Source: an uncultured Eubacteriales bacterium (GTDB lineage Bacteria > Bacillota > Clostridia > Oscillospirales > Acutalibacteraceae). Taken from it: 51,754 nucleotides of DNA. The stretch covers positions 1 through 51,754 of the forward strand of contig CAKUAQ010000011.1 in NCBI GenBank assembly GCA_934636435.1. The letters run 5' to 3'. Below the pieces are notes generated by a model. That model did not search any database, was not told where the DNA came from, and was given only the letters and a program-made list of their open reading frames with translations. Made by a program: the position numbers and the translations under genes. This document shows, in pieces, positions 41,842 to 48,932 of this stretch. Within the stretch, counting starts at the first letter, position 1; each line of letters starts with the position of its first letter.

Positions 41842-42492
41842 GTGAAACCGCTCACTTTGTTTGTCTGCGTAATGCTGCCCTACCTGATCGGCAGCATCAA
41901 TCCATCCTACATTCTGGCCCGCTGCAAAGGCTTCGACATCCGGCAGAAGGGCTCCGGCAACGCCGGCGCATCCAATGCCGTCATCACCATGGGCAAGAAG
42001 GTGGGCATCGCCTTTGCTCTGCTGGATATCGGCAAGGGCTGTATTGCCATCGCTCTGTGTCAATGGCTGTTCCCGGACCAGCCCATTGTGTTGCCGCTGG
42101 CCGCGGCGGCGGTCATTACCGGCCACATATTCCCGCTGTTTATGGGTTTTCGGGGCGGCAAGGGATTGGCCTGTCTGGCCGGTGCGCTCATTTGCTACGA
42201 TTGGCGGCTGTTCCTGCTGTTTCTCGCTGCCGAGGCTATTTTGGCGCTGGCGACGGACTACATCTGCGTGATCCCCCTGACAGCGTCGGTGGCCTTCGCC
42301 GTCCTGTACGCCGTACAAACGCGCTATGTGCCGGGAATACTGCTGTTTCTGGTCATCGTCGCCATGATCTACTATAAACATATGGAGAACCTCAGGCGTA
42401 TCCGTGTCGGCACGGAAATGCGCCTGAGTTATCTGTGGCACCCTGAGGAAGAAGAACGGCGTATGGAAGAGCATACTCCTCCGGAAACGTAA
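41842..42492 (+). CDS. plsY: Acyl-phosphate:glycerol-3-phosphate acyltransferase PlsY
   Basis: Integral membrane enzyme that makes lysophosphatidic acid, the first step of phospholipid synthesis. 216 residues, about five transmembrane helices, with the conserved GSGNAGASNAVITMGKK (glycerol-phosphate site; most homologues have GSGNxGxTN) and FMGFRGGKGLACLAG (phosphate-binding loop), plus MIYYKHMENLRRIRVGTE. The C-terminal extension HPEEEERRMEEHTPPET is acidic. ATG 41842 has AGGAGG upstream, 16 bp after tmcAL. Confidence 0.94.
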   Translation: MKPLTLFVCVMLPYLIGSINPSYILARCKGFDIRQKGSGNAGASNAVITMGKKVGIAFALLDIGKGCIAIALCQWLFPDQPIVLPLAAAAVITGHIFPLFMGFRGGKGLACLAGALICYDWRLFLLFLAAEAILALATDYICVIPLTASVAFAVLYAVQTRYVPGILLFLVIVAMIYYKHMENLRRIRVGTEMRLSYLWHPEEEERRMEEHTPPET

Positions 42493-42498
42493 GAACCG

Positions 42499-42550
42499 TC
42501 CGCAGACCCTGTCCTCCGGCAGAGCCTGCGGATTTTCCTTTGTCTGTAAC
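42499..42550 (+). terminator. Terminator of tmcAL-plsY
   Basis: TCCGCAG (42499-42505) pairs with CTGCGGA (42536-42542) around a 30-nt loop that may itself pair, followed by TTTTCCTTTG. It lies right after plsY and before the rpe promoter. Confidence 0.6.
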
Positions 42551-42566
42551 TTCATTATATGCGGAC

Positions 42567-42595
42567 TTGATTTTTTGCCGAAAATACGCTATAAT
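42567..42595 (+). promoter_or_regulatory. Promoter of rpe
   Basis: TTGATT (42567-42572), 17 bp, TATAAT (42590-42595), 38 bp before the rpe ATG. Confidence 0.7.
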
Positions 42596-42632
42596 AGGGA
42601 GTGTTATTTTGTCGGAATGGAGTCGGAATTGT

Positions 42633-43277
42633 ATGAACGTGTCTCCCTCGATCCTCACCTGTGATTTCGCCCACGGAGAGGAGGCCATGCGATTTGTGGA
42701 TCGCTGCGGCGCGGATATGGTGCATTTGGATGTGATGGACGGTGTATTTGTGCCGAATCTCAGCTTTGGTCCCGCCGTGATCGCGTCGCTGCGCCCGTAT
42801 ACCGCGCTACCCTTTGACGTGCACCTGATGATGCAGCATCCGGATCGGCTGGTGGAGGCCTTTGCCAAGGCCGGCGCAGACAGCCTCAACATCCATCTGG
42901 AATGCGCCGATCCGATCGAAGATACCCTGCGGCACATCCGCTCTCTGGGCAAAAAAACCGCCGTCACCCTCAAGCCCGCCACCCCCGCCGAAGCGTCTTT
43001 CCCCTATCTGGAGCAGGTGGACATGGTTCTGGTGATGACGGTGGAGCCGGGTTTCGGCGGCCAATCTTTCATGGCAGACATGATGCCGAAGGTGACCGCC
43101 CTGCGTCGGGAGATCGACCGGCGGAATCTGCCCGTTCGACTGGAGGTGGACGGCGGCATCGGAGAAAAAACCGCCCCCATCGCCGCTGCTGCCGGCGCAG
43201 ATGTGGCGGTAATCGGCAGCGCCCTTTTCAACGCCGCCGACCCGCAGGCTTTGGTGCGACAGGTGCAGGCACTTTAA
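42633..43277 (+). CDS. rpe: Ribulose-phosphate 3-epimerase
   Basis: TIM-barrel enzyme of the pentose phosphate pathway, interconverting ribulose-5-P and xylulose-5-P. 214 residues with SPSILTCDFAHGEEAM, MVHLDVMDGVFVPNLSFG (metal ligands His and Asp), HLMMQHPDRLVEAF, MTVEPGFGGQSFM and LEVDGGIGEKTAP. ATG 42633 follows a weak ATGGAGTCGG site about ten bases upstream. A stop shortly downstream overlaps the convergent MecA-like gene by four bases. Confidence 0.96.
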   Translation: MNVSPSILTCDFAHGEEAMRFVDRCGADMVHLDVMDGVFVPNLSFGPAVIASLRPYTALPFDVHLMMQHPDRLVEAFAKAGADSLNIHLECADPIEDTLRHIRSLGKKTAVTLKPATPAEASFPYLEQVDMVLVMTVEPGFGGQSFMADMMPKVTALRREIDRRNLPVRLEVDGGIGEKTAPIAAAAGADVAVIGSALFNAADPQALVRQVQAL

Positions 43278-43825
43278 GACAGCCGGTGCGGTTCCTCGAC
43301 GGGAGCGCCCAGGAGCGTTTCCAGCGCCCGTCCGGCGCACAGCAGCCGCCCGTGTTCCTCCACCGCCGCCGCTGCGGCGGCGCCGTAGCCCAGCGGTTCG
43401 CCATGGGTGCATAAAAGCCGCCGCAGGCTCAGCGGCAACGCTCCGACGGTGTGCACCACCAGACGATATTCGCTGTTCAGCTCATATAACGATGTGCAGG
43501 GGGCGTCTGGGACAGCCCTCCACCGCTCGGCCAGCGCATACAGCGCTTCCAGATCCCGCGGACGGAACACCAATGCACCGCCCATTGCACGGCGGCGAGG
43601 CGTCAGCAACAGCACACAGCCTCCGTCCACCGGTATGACCTCGGCCAACGCCGGGGCGCAGCGCTCCCCCTGCTTCCTGTAGGTTGCCGACAGCAGTTTC
43701 TCCAGCATTCGGCGGGTGCGCAGCTCGCTCCCTTCCATGGTCTCCACGGTCACGCCGAACCGCGTCAGCTCGCCGGAAGACAGCCAGACACGCAGACACC
43801 CGTTACTCAATGATTCGATTTTCAC
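43274..43825 (-). CDS. MecA-like adaptor protein
   Basis: 183-residue protein with the two-part layout of MecA/NegS adaptors, which hand substrates to ClpC-ClpP. The N-terminal part (MKIESLSNGCLRVWLSSGELTRFGV, then TRRMLEKLLSATYRKQGE and VIPVDGGCVLLLTP) matches the MecA N-domain pattern; the C-terminal part (FRPRDLEALYALAERW, SLYELNSEYRLVVHT, AVEEHGRLLCAGRALETLL) matches the C-domain that binds ClpC. Start GTG 43825 is chosen because GGAGG lies seven bases upstream; a longer open frame to 43924 exists. The identification is by pattern only and the homology is distant. Confidence 0.65.
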   Translation of the reverse strand: MKIESLSNGCLRVWLSSGELTRFGVTVETMEGSELRTRRMLEKLLSATYRKQGERCAPALAEVIPVDGGCVLLLTPRRRAMGGALVFRPRDLEALYALAERWRAVPDAPCTSLYELNSEYRLVVHTVGALPLSLRRLLCTHGEPLGYGAAAAAAVEEHGRLLCAGRALETLLGAPVEEPHRLS

Positions 43826-43910
43826 CGTGATTCCTCCGTTTCCGAGACCCGTCCGGCAGCGGACGGTGGATTCACATACAATGTACGACTGATTTCCCTG
43901 CGGCACAATA

Positions 43911-43938
43911 CGGAAATTGCTCACGGAAGGAATTTCCG
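43911..43938. promoter_or_regulatory. 8-bp inverted repeat upstream of rnfC
   Basis: CGGAAATT (43911-43918) and AATTTCCG (43931-43938) form a perfect dyad with a 12-bp gap, directly before the rnfC ribosome-binding site. Candidate operator or leader hairpin; no known consensus matched. Confidence 0.4.
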
Positions 43939-43962
43939 ACCCTTGCAGAAAGGTGTGTTCCT

Positions 43963-45231
43963 ATGAAAATGTTTCTTCCGGGCCTGGCTCTCCCCTTTCA
44001 GAAGGGCGAAGCGCCCGATCAGCCGGTGGAGGTATTCCGCCCCACGGCGCCGCTGCGCATTCCGCTGATGCTGTCCACTGTCGACGCCGCGCCGAAAGCG
44101 CCTCAGCTGGAGGCGAACAGGCACGTTGCCCGCGGCGCTGTACTGCTGGAAGAACCGGGAGGTATTCCGGCCATCGCCGATTGCGCCGGTACGATTTCCG
44201 GTACCGTGGTGGTCGATCATCCCCAGTATGGAGAAATGCTATGCGCCGAGGTGCATCCGGAAGGAGATGACAGCGAAACGCTGCCGATCACCCCGGCCGG
44301 CGAGATCACGGCACAGACGGTGCTCACCGCTGCGCGGGGGGCAGCTATCTACGACGAGCTGGACGGCGCTTGCCTGATCGACAAGCTCACCGCCTGGCAG
44401 CTGCCCCGGGACGATGCCGCCGCCCTCCGCTCGGTGCTGGTCGCCGATGCCACGGAGAACGACGTATTCGGCAGCGCCGCATGGGCCGCTCTGGATGAGA
44501 ATGCCGAGGCGGCGCTGGATGGTCTGCAATTGGCCGCCCGCGCGCTGCATTTCACCCAGTATCACATCGCCGCCATGTTACCGAAGGAAAAGCGCCGTGC
44601 GCTGAAGCGAGCCGTCGGCCGGGAACACATCTGCATTGTGGGAGACGAGTATCCGGTAACGGTCTTCGCCGACGGGCGCGCGGAAGTTTTCCGCATTGGA
44701 GTGCAGGCGTGCATCGCGCTGTCCCGTGCGGTACGCCGCGGCGAAAAATCCACCGGCACGATCCTCACCGTCGCCGGCAGCGGCGTACGGAATTCCCGTA
44801 ATCTGTGGGTGCCCTACGGCACGGATATTGCGGAGATCCTCCGCCACTGCAAAGCGGACAGTGAAGCCACCGTGATCCTGGGCGATGCCATGAACGGTCT
44901 GGCCGTCGGGGAGGTGCACACCCCGCTGCTGCCCGGTGTCACCACTCTGCTGGCCATCCGGGATTACCCGGTGCGGATGCCGCAGCCCTGCATCGGCTGC
45001 GGTCGGTGCGCCGCCGTCTGCCACATGGGACTGCTCCCCTATGAGATCGTCCGGCGGCAGGAAAATATGCACTACGAACGGCTGCGCCATCTGGCGCCGC
45101 AGGAATGCGACGGATGCGGGCTATGCTCCTACATCTGCCCATCTCAGCGGGATGTGGCCGCCACCGTTCTGGCCGCCGGAGAAAGCAACGGAACCATGTT
45201 CATGGATTGGGGAGGCGATCACGATGAATAA
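43963..45231 (+). CDS. rnfC: RnfC-like ferredoxin-type protein lacking NADH/FMN motifs
   Basis: 422 residues. Two bacterial-type 4Fe-4S motifs at the C-terminus (CIGCGRCAAVC at 343-353, CDGCGLCSYIC at 382-392), a SLBB/RnfC N-domain segment (GIPAIADCAGTISGTV) and DYPVRMPQPCIGCG mark the RnfC family, the peripheral subunit of Na+/H+-translocating ferredoxin:NAD+ oxidoreductase. The canonical glycine-rich loop (GxGGAGFPT type) is not found where expected: residues 122-141 read TAARGAAIYDELDGACLIDK. The canonical NGAECEP is replaced by ADATENDVFGS (161-171). NADH oxidation and FMN binding are therefore doubtful. ATG 43963 has AGAAAGGTG upstream. First gene of a C-D-E-A operon. Confidence 0.85.
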   Translation: MKMFLPGLALPFQKGEAPDQPVEVFRPTAPLRIPLMLSTVDAAPKAPQLEANRHVARGAVLLEEPGGIPAIADCAGTISGTVVVDHPQYGEMLCAEVHPEGDDSETLPITPAGEITAQTVLTAARGAAIYDELDGACLIDKLTAWQLPRDDAAALRSVLVADATENDVFGSAAWAALDENAEAALDGLQLAARALHFTQYHIAAMLPKEKRRALKRAVGREHICIVGDEYPVTVFADGRAEVFRIGVQACIALSRAVRRGEKSTGTILTVAGSGVRNSRNLWVPYGTDIAEILRHCKADSEATVILGDAMNGLAVGEVHTPLLPGVTTLLAIRDYPVRMPQPCIGCGRCAAVCHMGLLPYEIVRRQENMHYERLRHLAPQECDGCGLCSYICPSQRDVAATVLAAGESNGTMFMDWGGDHDE

Positions 45232-46231
45232 ACTGCTGGCGCCGCACGTGCGCACCGAATCCCGCAGCCGCTCCATGCAGAACGATGTGCTGCTGGCCGC
45301 GCTGGCGCTGTGTGCATTCTCTGTCGTCAACTACGGCGCACGACCGGCCGTCATTCTGGTGCTGACGGTTCTGTCCGCCGTGATTACGGAATGGATTTGC
45401 CTGATGCTCCAGCGAAAGAGCGGTAAAGCCGCTCTGGACGGCAGCGCCGCCGTCACCGGCGTCATTGTGGCGCTGGTCATGTCGCCTATGAGCGCCTATT
45501 GGGTTCCGATGCTGGGCGCTGCTTTTGCCATACTGGTGGCGAAAGTACCTTTCGGCGGCTACGGTCGCAATGTGTTTAACCCGGCCGCCGCCGGTATCGC
45601 GGTGTTGTCCTACTGTTTCCCCAAGCGAGTATTTATGTATCCTGCTCTGACATCCGCCTTAAGGCTGCCACTGAGTTGGGATCTGTATCTATCCCCCACG
45701 GTCACGGAGACCTCGCTGGCCGCACAGCTGCGCGCCGGCGCCACCCCTTCCGTCACCCGTATGCAGCTGCTGCTGGGAGACTTCGCCGGACCGATCGGCG
45801 CCACCGCCACCCTGATCCTGCTGGCCTGCGCCGCCTATCTGCTCTGCCGCCGCAGCGCCTCTCCCTATCTGATGCTGCCGTATCTGATCACCTGCTGTAT
45901 ACTGGCATGGCTGATCCCCTATACCGGCACCGGTCGGGTGTATGGCACCATGGCACAGATGTGCTCCGGCTATGTGCTGTTCACCGGTGTGTTTCTGCTC
46001 AACGATCCGGTGACAACCCCCCGTTTCCGCCTGGGGCGGATCGTATATGGCATACTCACCGGCATCCTGGTGATGCTGCTCCAGCACATCGGCCGGGTGG
46101 AAGCCGGCAGCTGCTTTGCCATCCTCATCATGAATGTGTTTGCGCCCATCGTGGATCGCTGGAGCTGGCACGTCTGGCGCTATATCACCAAAACACTGCG
46201 TATCCGACGGGAGGTGAACGCTCATGGGTAA
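45224..46231 (+). CDS. rnfD: RnfD-like membrane subunit
   Basis: 335-residue membrane protein of the RnfD/NqrB family with about ten helices. Diagnostic blocks: KVPFGGYGRNVFNPAAAG (108-125), the flavinylation-type motif LRAGATPSVTRMQ (the Thr of GAT at 174), GDFAGPIGATATLILL, LLNDPVTTPRFRLGR and GILVMLLQHIG. In canonical RnfD a threonine in this motif carries FMN attached by ApbE; no apbE is in the window. ATG 45224 overlaps the end of rnfC by eight bases, so translation is coupled. Confidence 0.9.
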   Translation: MNKLLAPHVRTESRSRSMQNDVLLAALALCAFSVVNYGARPAVILVLTVLSAVITEWICLMLQRKSGKAALDGSAAVTGVIVALVMSPMSAYWVPMLGAAFAILVAKVPFGGYGRNVFNPAAAGIAVLSYCFPKRVFMYPALTSALRLPLSWDLYLSPTVTETSLAAQLRAGATPSVTRMQLLLGDFAGPIGATATLILLACAAYLLCRRSASPYLMLPYLITCCILAWLIPYTGTGRVYGTMAQMCSGYVLFTGVFLLNDPVTTPRFRLGRIVYGILTGILVMLLQHIGRVEAGSCFAILIMNVFAPIVDRWSWHVWRYITKTLRIRREVNAHG

Positions 46232-46877
46232 GCCGAAAAAGGTACGGGCCCACACCTGGCAAGCGGTCAGCGACTTTGTGGAGAATGCCGTCACCAACAA
46301 CATTGTACTGTTTCAAGGCATGGGGCTGTGCCCGGTGATCGCCGCCGGCGTCTCACTGAAAAACGGCGTTGTGCTGACAGTCTGCACCGCGGTGGTGCTG
46401 CTGCCCTTGAGCGTGCTGTTTTCCGTTTGGGGCAATCGACTGCCGAAATGGTTGCGTCCGGCGGTATATGTTCTGCTGGCCTCACTGCTACTGGTGGGCG
46501 CCGCCTATCTGCTGGAAACCCGCATCTCCCCGGAGCTGTATGCCAAGCTCTATCTGTTCATCCCCCTCATGGGAGTGAATCTGCTGTATACCCGCAGCAT
46601 GGATTTCGTGGTGCGAGCGCCGCTGGCGGAAACCACCATGGACGCGCTGGGCAGCACTGTGGGCTTCGGCGCGGTGATCTGCCTGATCTCCGCCTTGCGG
46701 GAAATGGCGATCAGCAACACCCTGTGGGATCGCCCGTTGCATTTCACCGTGGATCTGCCCGAGGCTGCCTCCCCCTTTGCCGCATTCATACTGCTGGGCT
46801 TTATGTCTGCGCTGCTGCAATGGGGGCGCCAGCGGGTAGCCGCCTATTTCCGACGGAAGGAGGAGGAATCCGCATGA
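46224..46877 (+). CDS. rnfE: RnfE-like membrane subunit
   Basis: 217-residue membrane protein of the RnfA/RnfE/NqrD/NqrE family with six predicted helices. It keeps the first conserved motif, FQGMGLCPVIAAG, with Cys36, one of the usual ligands of the intramembrane [2Fe-2S] cluster. The second motif, which normally reads VVNC in FIPLIVVNCIILGRAEAF, is GVNL here (FIPLMGVNLLYTRSMDF), so the second Cys is replaced by Leu near 120. ATG 46224 overlaps rnfD by eight bases. Topology and neighbours support the assignment despite the lost ligand. Confidence 0.85.
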   Translation: MGKPKKVRAHTWQAVSDFVENAVTNNIVLFQGMGLCPVIAAGVSLKNGVVLTVCTAVVLLPLSVLFSVWGNRLPKWLRPAVYVLLASLLLVGAAYLLETRISPELYAKLYLFIPLMGVNLLYTRSMDFVVRAPLAETTMDALGSTVGFGAVICLISALREMAISNTLWDRPLHFTVDLPEAASPFAAFILLGFMSALLQWGRQRVAAYFRRKEEESA

Positions 46878-47488
46878 GCTTTCTGCATATGATATGGTCG
46901 GAAATCTCCGATCTGTTCTCCTTCTTCGTGGTCATTGCGTTACTGCAAAACGTCGTGCTGACCACCGGCTTCGGCTCCTCCATGATGCTGCACGTGGTGC
47001 GCAAGCCGAAGAATATTTGGCTGTTCACCGCCGTGCTGACCGGCTTTTCGGTCCTGACGGCGCTGATCGCCTATCCGCTGGATCGTCTCTGCGGCACCGC
47101 GATCACCAACTTCTGGCGGCCGCTGATGGTCTCCGGCATCACCGTGGTGCTGTATATCCTCACCCACGGCATCCTGCACCGGTGGTTTCCGGAGCTGTAT
47201 CGCCGCATCCGGCACACTCTGCATCTGGCCGCCTTCAACAATCTGGTGCTGGGCATCGCTCTGATCACCAACGTGCAGTTCACCGCCAATCTGGGTGCCA
47301 CCATCGGCCTGTCGGTGGGCGCCTGTCTGGCCTTCGGTCTGCTGACCTGGATCACCGCCGAGGGCATCGAGCGTCTGGATAACCCGGATATTCCAAAGGC
47401 GTTCCGGGGGATGCCCGCCACCTTGGTCTACATCGGTTTGGTGGCACTGGCGCTGATGGGGTTTGCTTCCAATTTCAGCCTGATATAA
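46874..47488 (+). CDS. rnfA: RnfA-like membrane subunit lacking both cluster cysteines
   Basis: 204-residue membrane protein aligning with RnfA end to end: LLQNVVLTTGFGSS (canonical VNNFVLxxFLGICPFLG), LHLAAFNNLVLGIALITN (canonical LPLITTNCAVLGVALL), then NPDIPKAFRGMPATLVYIGLVALALMGF (canonical VPKPFRGxPIxLIxAGLLALAFMGF). Both cysteines that would hold the intramembrane [2Fe-2S] cluster are absent: GICP is GSSM and TNC is FNN. ATG 46874 overlaps the rnfE end by four bases. No rnfB or rnfG follows; the next gene is a hydrolase-like protein. Confidence 0.8.
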   Translation: MSFLHMIWSEISDLFSFFVVIALLQNVVLTTGFGSSMMLHVVRKPKNIWLFTAVLTGFSVLTALIAYPLDRLCGTAITNFWRPLMVSGITVVLYILTHGILHRWFPELYRRIRHTLHLAAFNNLVLGIALITNVQFTANLGATIGLSVGACLAFGLLTWITAEGIERLDNPDIPKAFRGMPATLVYIGLVALALMGFASNFSLI

Positions 47489-47513
47489 CCATCTTCCTGT
47501 AGGAGGGGTACTT

Positions 47514-48716
47514 TTGAAACAGAAACTGCATCGCCGTCGGCAACGGATCTTCAAGCGCCGCAATCCGCTCCTGTCCGCCCTCAGATGGGCAATCCCGACC
47601 GTTGTGATCGTTGCGCTGGGATTCTTCGGGGCGAAATATTTTACCGAGCATCCGGTATCACCGGGGAAAGAGCCCACCTCCTCCGCCCCGGTTTCACCGC
47701 CAACGGACAGTTCATCCGACAGCGCAGCCTCCGACACCACCCATGATACGGACAGCGAAGCACTCCGCGCGCTCAAGGCATTTTATCTGCCGGCCGGAGC
47801 GCTTGCCAATGAGACGGCGCTTCAAAATACCCTGTCCCGCGCCGCTCAGGCCGGGATGGACAGCGTCATTCTGGACATGAAGGACGCCGACGGACGTCTG
47901 CACTATCGTTCTGCCGTACCGCAGGCGATACAGGTCAATGCCTTCGCGGATACCGCGAAAGACCTGACCGCGGTGCGCGCCCTGTTTGCCTCGATCCGCG
48001 CTGCCGGCTTACAGCCCATCGTCCGGATGTACGCATTTCAGGATAATGCCGCCGCCCGGACATTGGCGGATTGCCGCATCGGCTATCAGGGACAGCCCGG
48101 CTGGGTCTGGTACGACGGCGACCCGAAAAGCGGCGGTAAAGCATGGCTCAACCCCTATTCCGACGCCGCGCAGCTCTACATCATTGATCTGGCAAAGGAG
48201 CTGCGAGACGCGGGCGCCGCGGCGGTTCTGCTGGACGGTGTGCAGTTCCCCGCCTACACGGTGAGTGCCGATTTCGGCACTTCCTCCAACACGACGCTGA
48301 GCCACGGCGAGGTGCTGCGGGCCTTTGTGGAGCATACCCGCAAGCTGCTGGGAGATTCCTGCCCGGTGCTGCTGGCCTGCCCGGAGTCCGGCGCGCTGGG
48401 AACCGACACCCGTTCCTACGGCGCTAATCCGCTGACCTTCCATGCCGCTTTTGCTGCCCCGCAGCTCACCATCCCCGCCGCCACAGCCGACGAGTCCGGG
48501 CTGGCAGAAATGCAGACACGGCTGAACCAGCTGACCGCCCGTGTCAAGGTGATGGCCGCAGACGAGCAACCCGTGCTGTCGCCCATTCTGCAAACCGATA
48601 ACACCTCAGCCGAGGCGATGAAACAGGCCATTGCCGCCTGTCAGGCCGGTGGGATCACCTCCTACATCCTGTTTCACCCGCAGGGACAATACGATTTTGC
48701 GGCTATACAGAACTGA
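47514..48716 (+). CDS. Putative glycoside hydrolase, membrane-anchored (DUF4015-like)
   Basis: 400 residues. A basic N-terminus (MKQKLHRRRQRIFKRR) and one transmembrane segment (WAIPTVVIVALGFFGAKY) make it a type II anchored or secreted protein, followed by a Ser/Thr/Pro-rich linker (to about residue 85) and a TIM-barrel-like domain with GMDSVILDMKDADGRLHY, RALFASIRAAGLQPIVRMYAFQD, VWYDGDP, LNPYSDAAQLYIIDLAKEL and AAVLLDGVQFPAY, typical of the putative glycoside hydrolase family DUF4015. Start TTG 47514 with AGGAGGGG upstream. It lies 25 bp after rnfA and probably belongs to the same transcript; any functional link is unknown. Confidence 0.8.
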   Translation: MKQKLHRRRQRIFKRRNPLLSALRWAIPTVVIVALGFFGAKYFTEHPVSPGKEPTSSAPVSPPTDSSSDSAASDTTHDTDSEALRALKAFYLPAGALANETALQNTLSRAAQAGMDSVILDMKDADGRLHYRSAVPQAIQVNAFADTAKDLTAVRALFASIRAAGLQPIVRMYAFQDNAAARTLADCRIGYQGQPGWVWYDGDPKSGGKAWLNPYSDAAQLYIIDLAKELRDAGAAAVLLDGVQFPAYTVSADFGTSSNTTLSHGEVLRAFVEHTRKLLGDSCPVLLACPESGALGTDTRSYGANPLTFHAAFAAPQLTIPAATADESGLAEMQTRLNQLTARVKVMAADEQPVLSPILQTDNTSAEAMKQAIAACQAGGITSYILFHPQGQYDFAAIQN

Positions 48717-48790
48717 GCATTTCCGGTGTTCCCACAGACCAGTGTACGTTGCGGGCTCTCGTCCTGCCACAAACAATACTATGTAAAGTA

Positions 48791-48844
48791 AAACACGGCG
48801 CATAGGGCTCATAGCCCGTGCGCCGTGTTTCGTTTTCCTGTTTT
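48791..48844 (+). terminator. Terminator after glycoside hydrolase gene
   Basis: Stem AAACACGGCGCA/TGCGCCGTGTTT with an inner GGGCT/AGCCC pair, 48791-48830, then CGTTTTCCTGTTTT. The remaining ~90 bp to prfC contains only short TTGGTC/GACCAA and ACCGTT/AACGGT repeats that could end prfC on the minus strand. Confidence 0.85.
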
Positions 48845-48932
48845 AAGGCCTTGAGAAAGCGTTGGTCATGACAAGACCAAGCATAAGAGGGATTCTACCG
48901 TTTCGGGAACGGTTGTCCCCCGTTCATCCCAT

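Noticed and set aside
40780..42555. 591-residue minus-strand frame across tmcAL and plsY
   Set aside because: Gly/Gln/Arg-rich antisense of two well-supported genes, no motif.
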